Origin: Methylomagnum ishizawai
GTDB taxonomy: Bacteria > Pseudomonadota > Gammaproteobacteria > Methylococcales > Methylomonadaceae
Reading direction: 5' to 3'
Assembly: GCA_945861705.1 (NCBI GenBank)
Contig: CAMAVM010000019.1
Location: 1-55,129, forward strand
Length of the DNA: 55,129 bases
The position numbers were made by a program, and so were the translations under genes. Below the pieces are notes generated by a model. The model worked only from the letters and a program-made list of their open reading frames with translations, ran no database searches and had not been told where the DNA came from. Position 1 is the stretch's first letter, and every line of letters begins with the position of its first letter. Of this stretch, positions 54,377-55,129 are shown piece after piece.

Positions 54377-54923
54377 TTGCACCAATTAAAATCTCTGCTA
54401 AAGTCATCAAACCTATATGATTTTATTTTATCAAAACCACTCAAACTCACACCCATAGCCTTGGAATTAGATGTAAAGCTAGTTGATGAGGAATTTGGGG
54501 TCATATAAATGGGTATACTTTAAATTGCGCAAAAATTGATGATTTGATCAAAATTACAAATTATTACTATACCTTTTATAGGACAAAAATTGTGGAAGCT
54601 TCTTAAGCTGATTTAATTCTAATTCATTGATTAGTCGCCTTGAGGTGAAATTTCTCACCAAAAGGTGCAAATAATTCTGAGCCAAATTATTTAGCGCTCA
54701 TACCCACCCCAGCCCTAGTTTTAGGGCAAAGACTTGCATCAGCCAAGGAACTTTTATAGCTCCAACCCAATAGAGGTTAAGCCCCAATTGCACAACTTAC
54801 AAACTGCGTTTGCAGGCTAAGTTAAACAATTGGGGCTATTTTTTGCCTGAACGGACAGAATAATCTAACCGTTCCTATACTAATTAGTAATACAAAAATT
54901 ACATTTTTTATAGGACAAACATA
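54377..54923. other. Intergenic region with decayed gene start
   Basis: No complete gene is visible in these 547 bases. TTTTATAGGACAAA at 54574-54587, followed after four bases by GTG GAA GCT TCT TAA, repeats the leader and first codons of the gene at 54924 (TTTTATAGGACAAA at 54906-54919, then ATG AAA GCT TTT). This suggests a duplicated and decayed 5' end. Small hairpins, such as GCCCT...AGGGC near 54712, also occur. Confidence 0.55.
54780..54845 (+). terminator. Rho-independent terminator candidate
   Basis: AGCCCCAATTG (54780-54790) and CAATTGGGGCT (54827-54837) form an 11-bp stem, followed by ATTTTTTG. Shorter inner arms (AACTTA/TAAGTT, CAAAC/GTTTG) extend the hairpin. It could end a transcript from the left or act as an attenuator before the 54924 gene. 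Confidence 0.7.
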
Positions 54924-55129
54924 ATGAAAGCTTTTCTCATAGACCCATACAATCAAACAATCACTGAAGTTAAATATGATGGAAACTATAAAACTATTCA
55001 AAAAATCATTGGTTGCGCTATTTTTGATATAGCAAGATTTGATGATGACAGCGGTAATGGTATTTACATCGACGACTCTGGATTTTTTTTAAACGACCGA
55101 AAGCTGTTCATTTTCTACCCAGCAACAGG
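54924..55129 (+). CDS. Partial CDS, DUF3846-like protein
   Basis: The frame from the ATG at 54924 is open to the right edge (68 complete codons). It begins MKAFLIDPYNQTITEVKYDG and continues with IQKIIGCAIFDIARFDDD and GIYIDDSGFF, the pattern of DUF3846, a family found in phages, plasmids and genomic islands. An AGGA ribosome site lies 8 bases upstream. The C-terminus is outside the window. Confidence 0.65.
   Translation, partial: MKAFLIDPYNQTITEVKYDGNYKTIQKIIGCAIFDIARFDDDSGNGIYIDDSGFFLNDRKLFIFYPAT

Overview
The window is chromosomal DNA from a gammaproteobacterium. The best guess is a Methylococcales-like methanotroph relative, based on the gatCAB/mre-mrd-mltB-rlpA-dacA-lip layout, the many metal and copper genes and the dispersed intergenic palindromes. 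No methane oxidation gene is present, so this assignment is an inference. I saw no rRNA, tRNA or CRISPR array.

Layout. 1-78: the start of a possible transposase running off the left edge. 280-4235: a UPF0182 membrane protein, an FMN reductase and a DUF502 membrane protein. 4281-4440: first copy of a 160-bp fold-back element. 4456-7664: gatC-gatA-gatB, divergent from a long cell-shape and wall cluster (7783-17242: mreB, mreC, mreD, mrdA, mrdB, mltB, rlpA, dacA-type carboxypeptidase, D-amino-acid transaminase). That cluster runs into the lipoate genes (17239-19161: ybeD-like, lipB, lipA). 19311-23673 is an accessory patch: an unknown coiled-coil protein behind an inverted repeat, an IS1595-type transposase, a perfect hairpin, two coupled small membrane proteins, and a two-gene unit of a passenger-less inverse-autotransporter barrel plus a secreted cysteine-containing protein. 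23965-28911 holds three co-directional envelope genes: a protein in which a HupE/UreJ membrane domain is fused in front of a TonB-dependent receptor, a periplasmic thioredoxin-fold protein, and a BNR-repeat lipoprotein with a CxCC motif. 29237-31761: a small periplasmic helical protein, sufT, a YciK-like SDR and ubiG. 31811-36851: an RND efflux pump with a TetR regulator. 37079-41196: an AI-2E/PerM-type protein, trkH and trkA. 41308-44723: a four-gene MCE (Mla/Pqi-type) lipid ABC transporter. 45220-47500: a frameshifted polytopic membrane protein and a WbqC-like protein. 47754-50059: a membrane-anchored multicopper oxidase and a membrane-anchored cupredoxin. 50072-50231: second copy of the 160-bp element. 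50245-53184: yefM/yoeB, rdgB, an unknown membrane protein and corA. 53378-54376: an L,D-transpeptidase lipoprotein. 54377-55129: a regulatory-looking intergenic stretch and the start of a DUF3846-like gene that runs off the right edge.

How the genes work together. The 7.8-17.2 kb cluster builds and remodels the wall during elongation: the MreBCD scaffold, the PBP2/RodA synthase, the lytic enzymes MltB and RlpA, the D,D-carboxypeptidase, and the D-amino-acid transaminase for precursors. LipB transfers octanoate and LipA inserts sulfur to make lipoate. The 24-29 kb genes look like an envelope metal or ligand uptake set. The 47.7-50.1 kb pair looks like a periplasmic copper oxidase with its electron carrier.

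Most interesting signals: the HupE-TonB receptor fusion with a signal-peptidase-like site at the junction; the 160-bp element whose terminal arms differ between copies yet stay complementary within each copy; the stand-alone inverse-autotransporter barrel coupled to a secreted protein; and a one-base frameshift in the 45.3-kb membrane protein gene.
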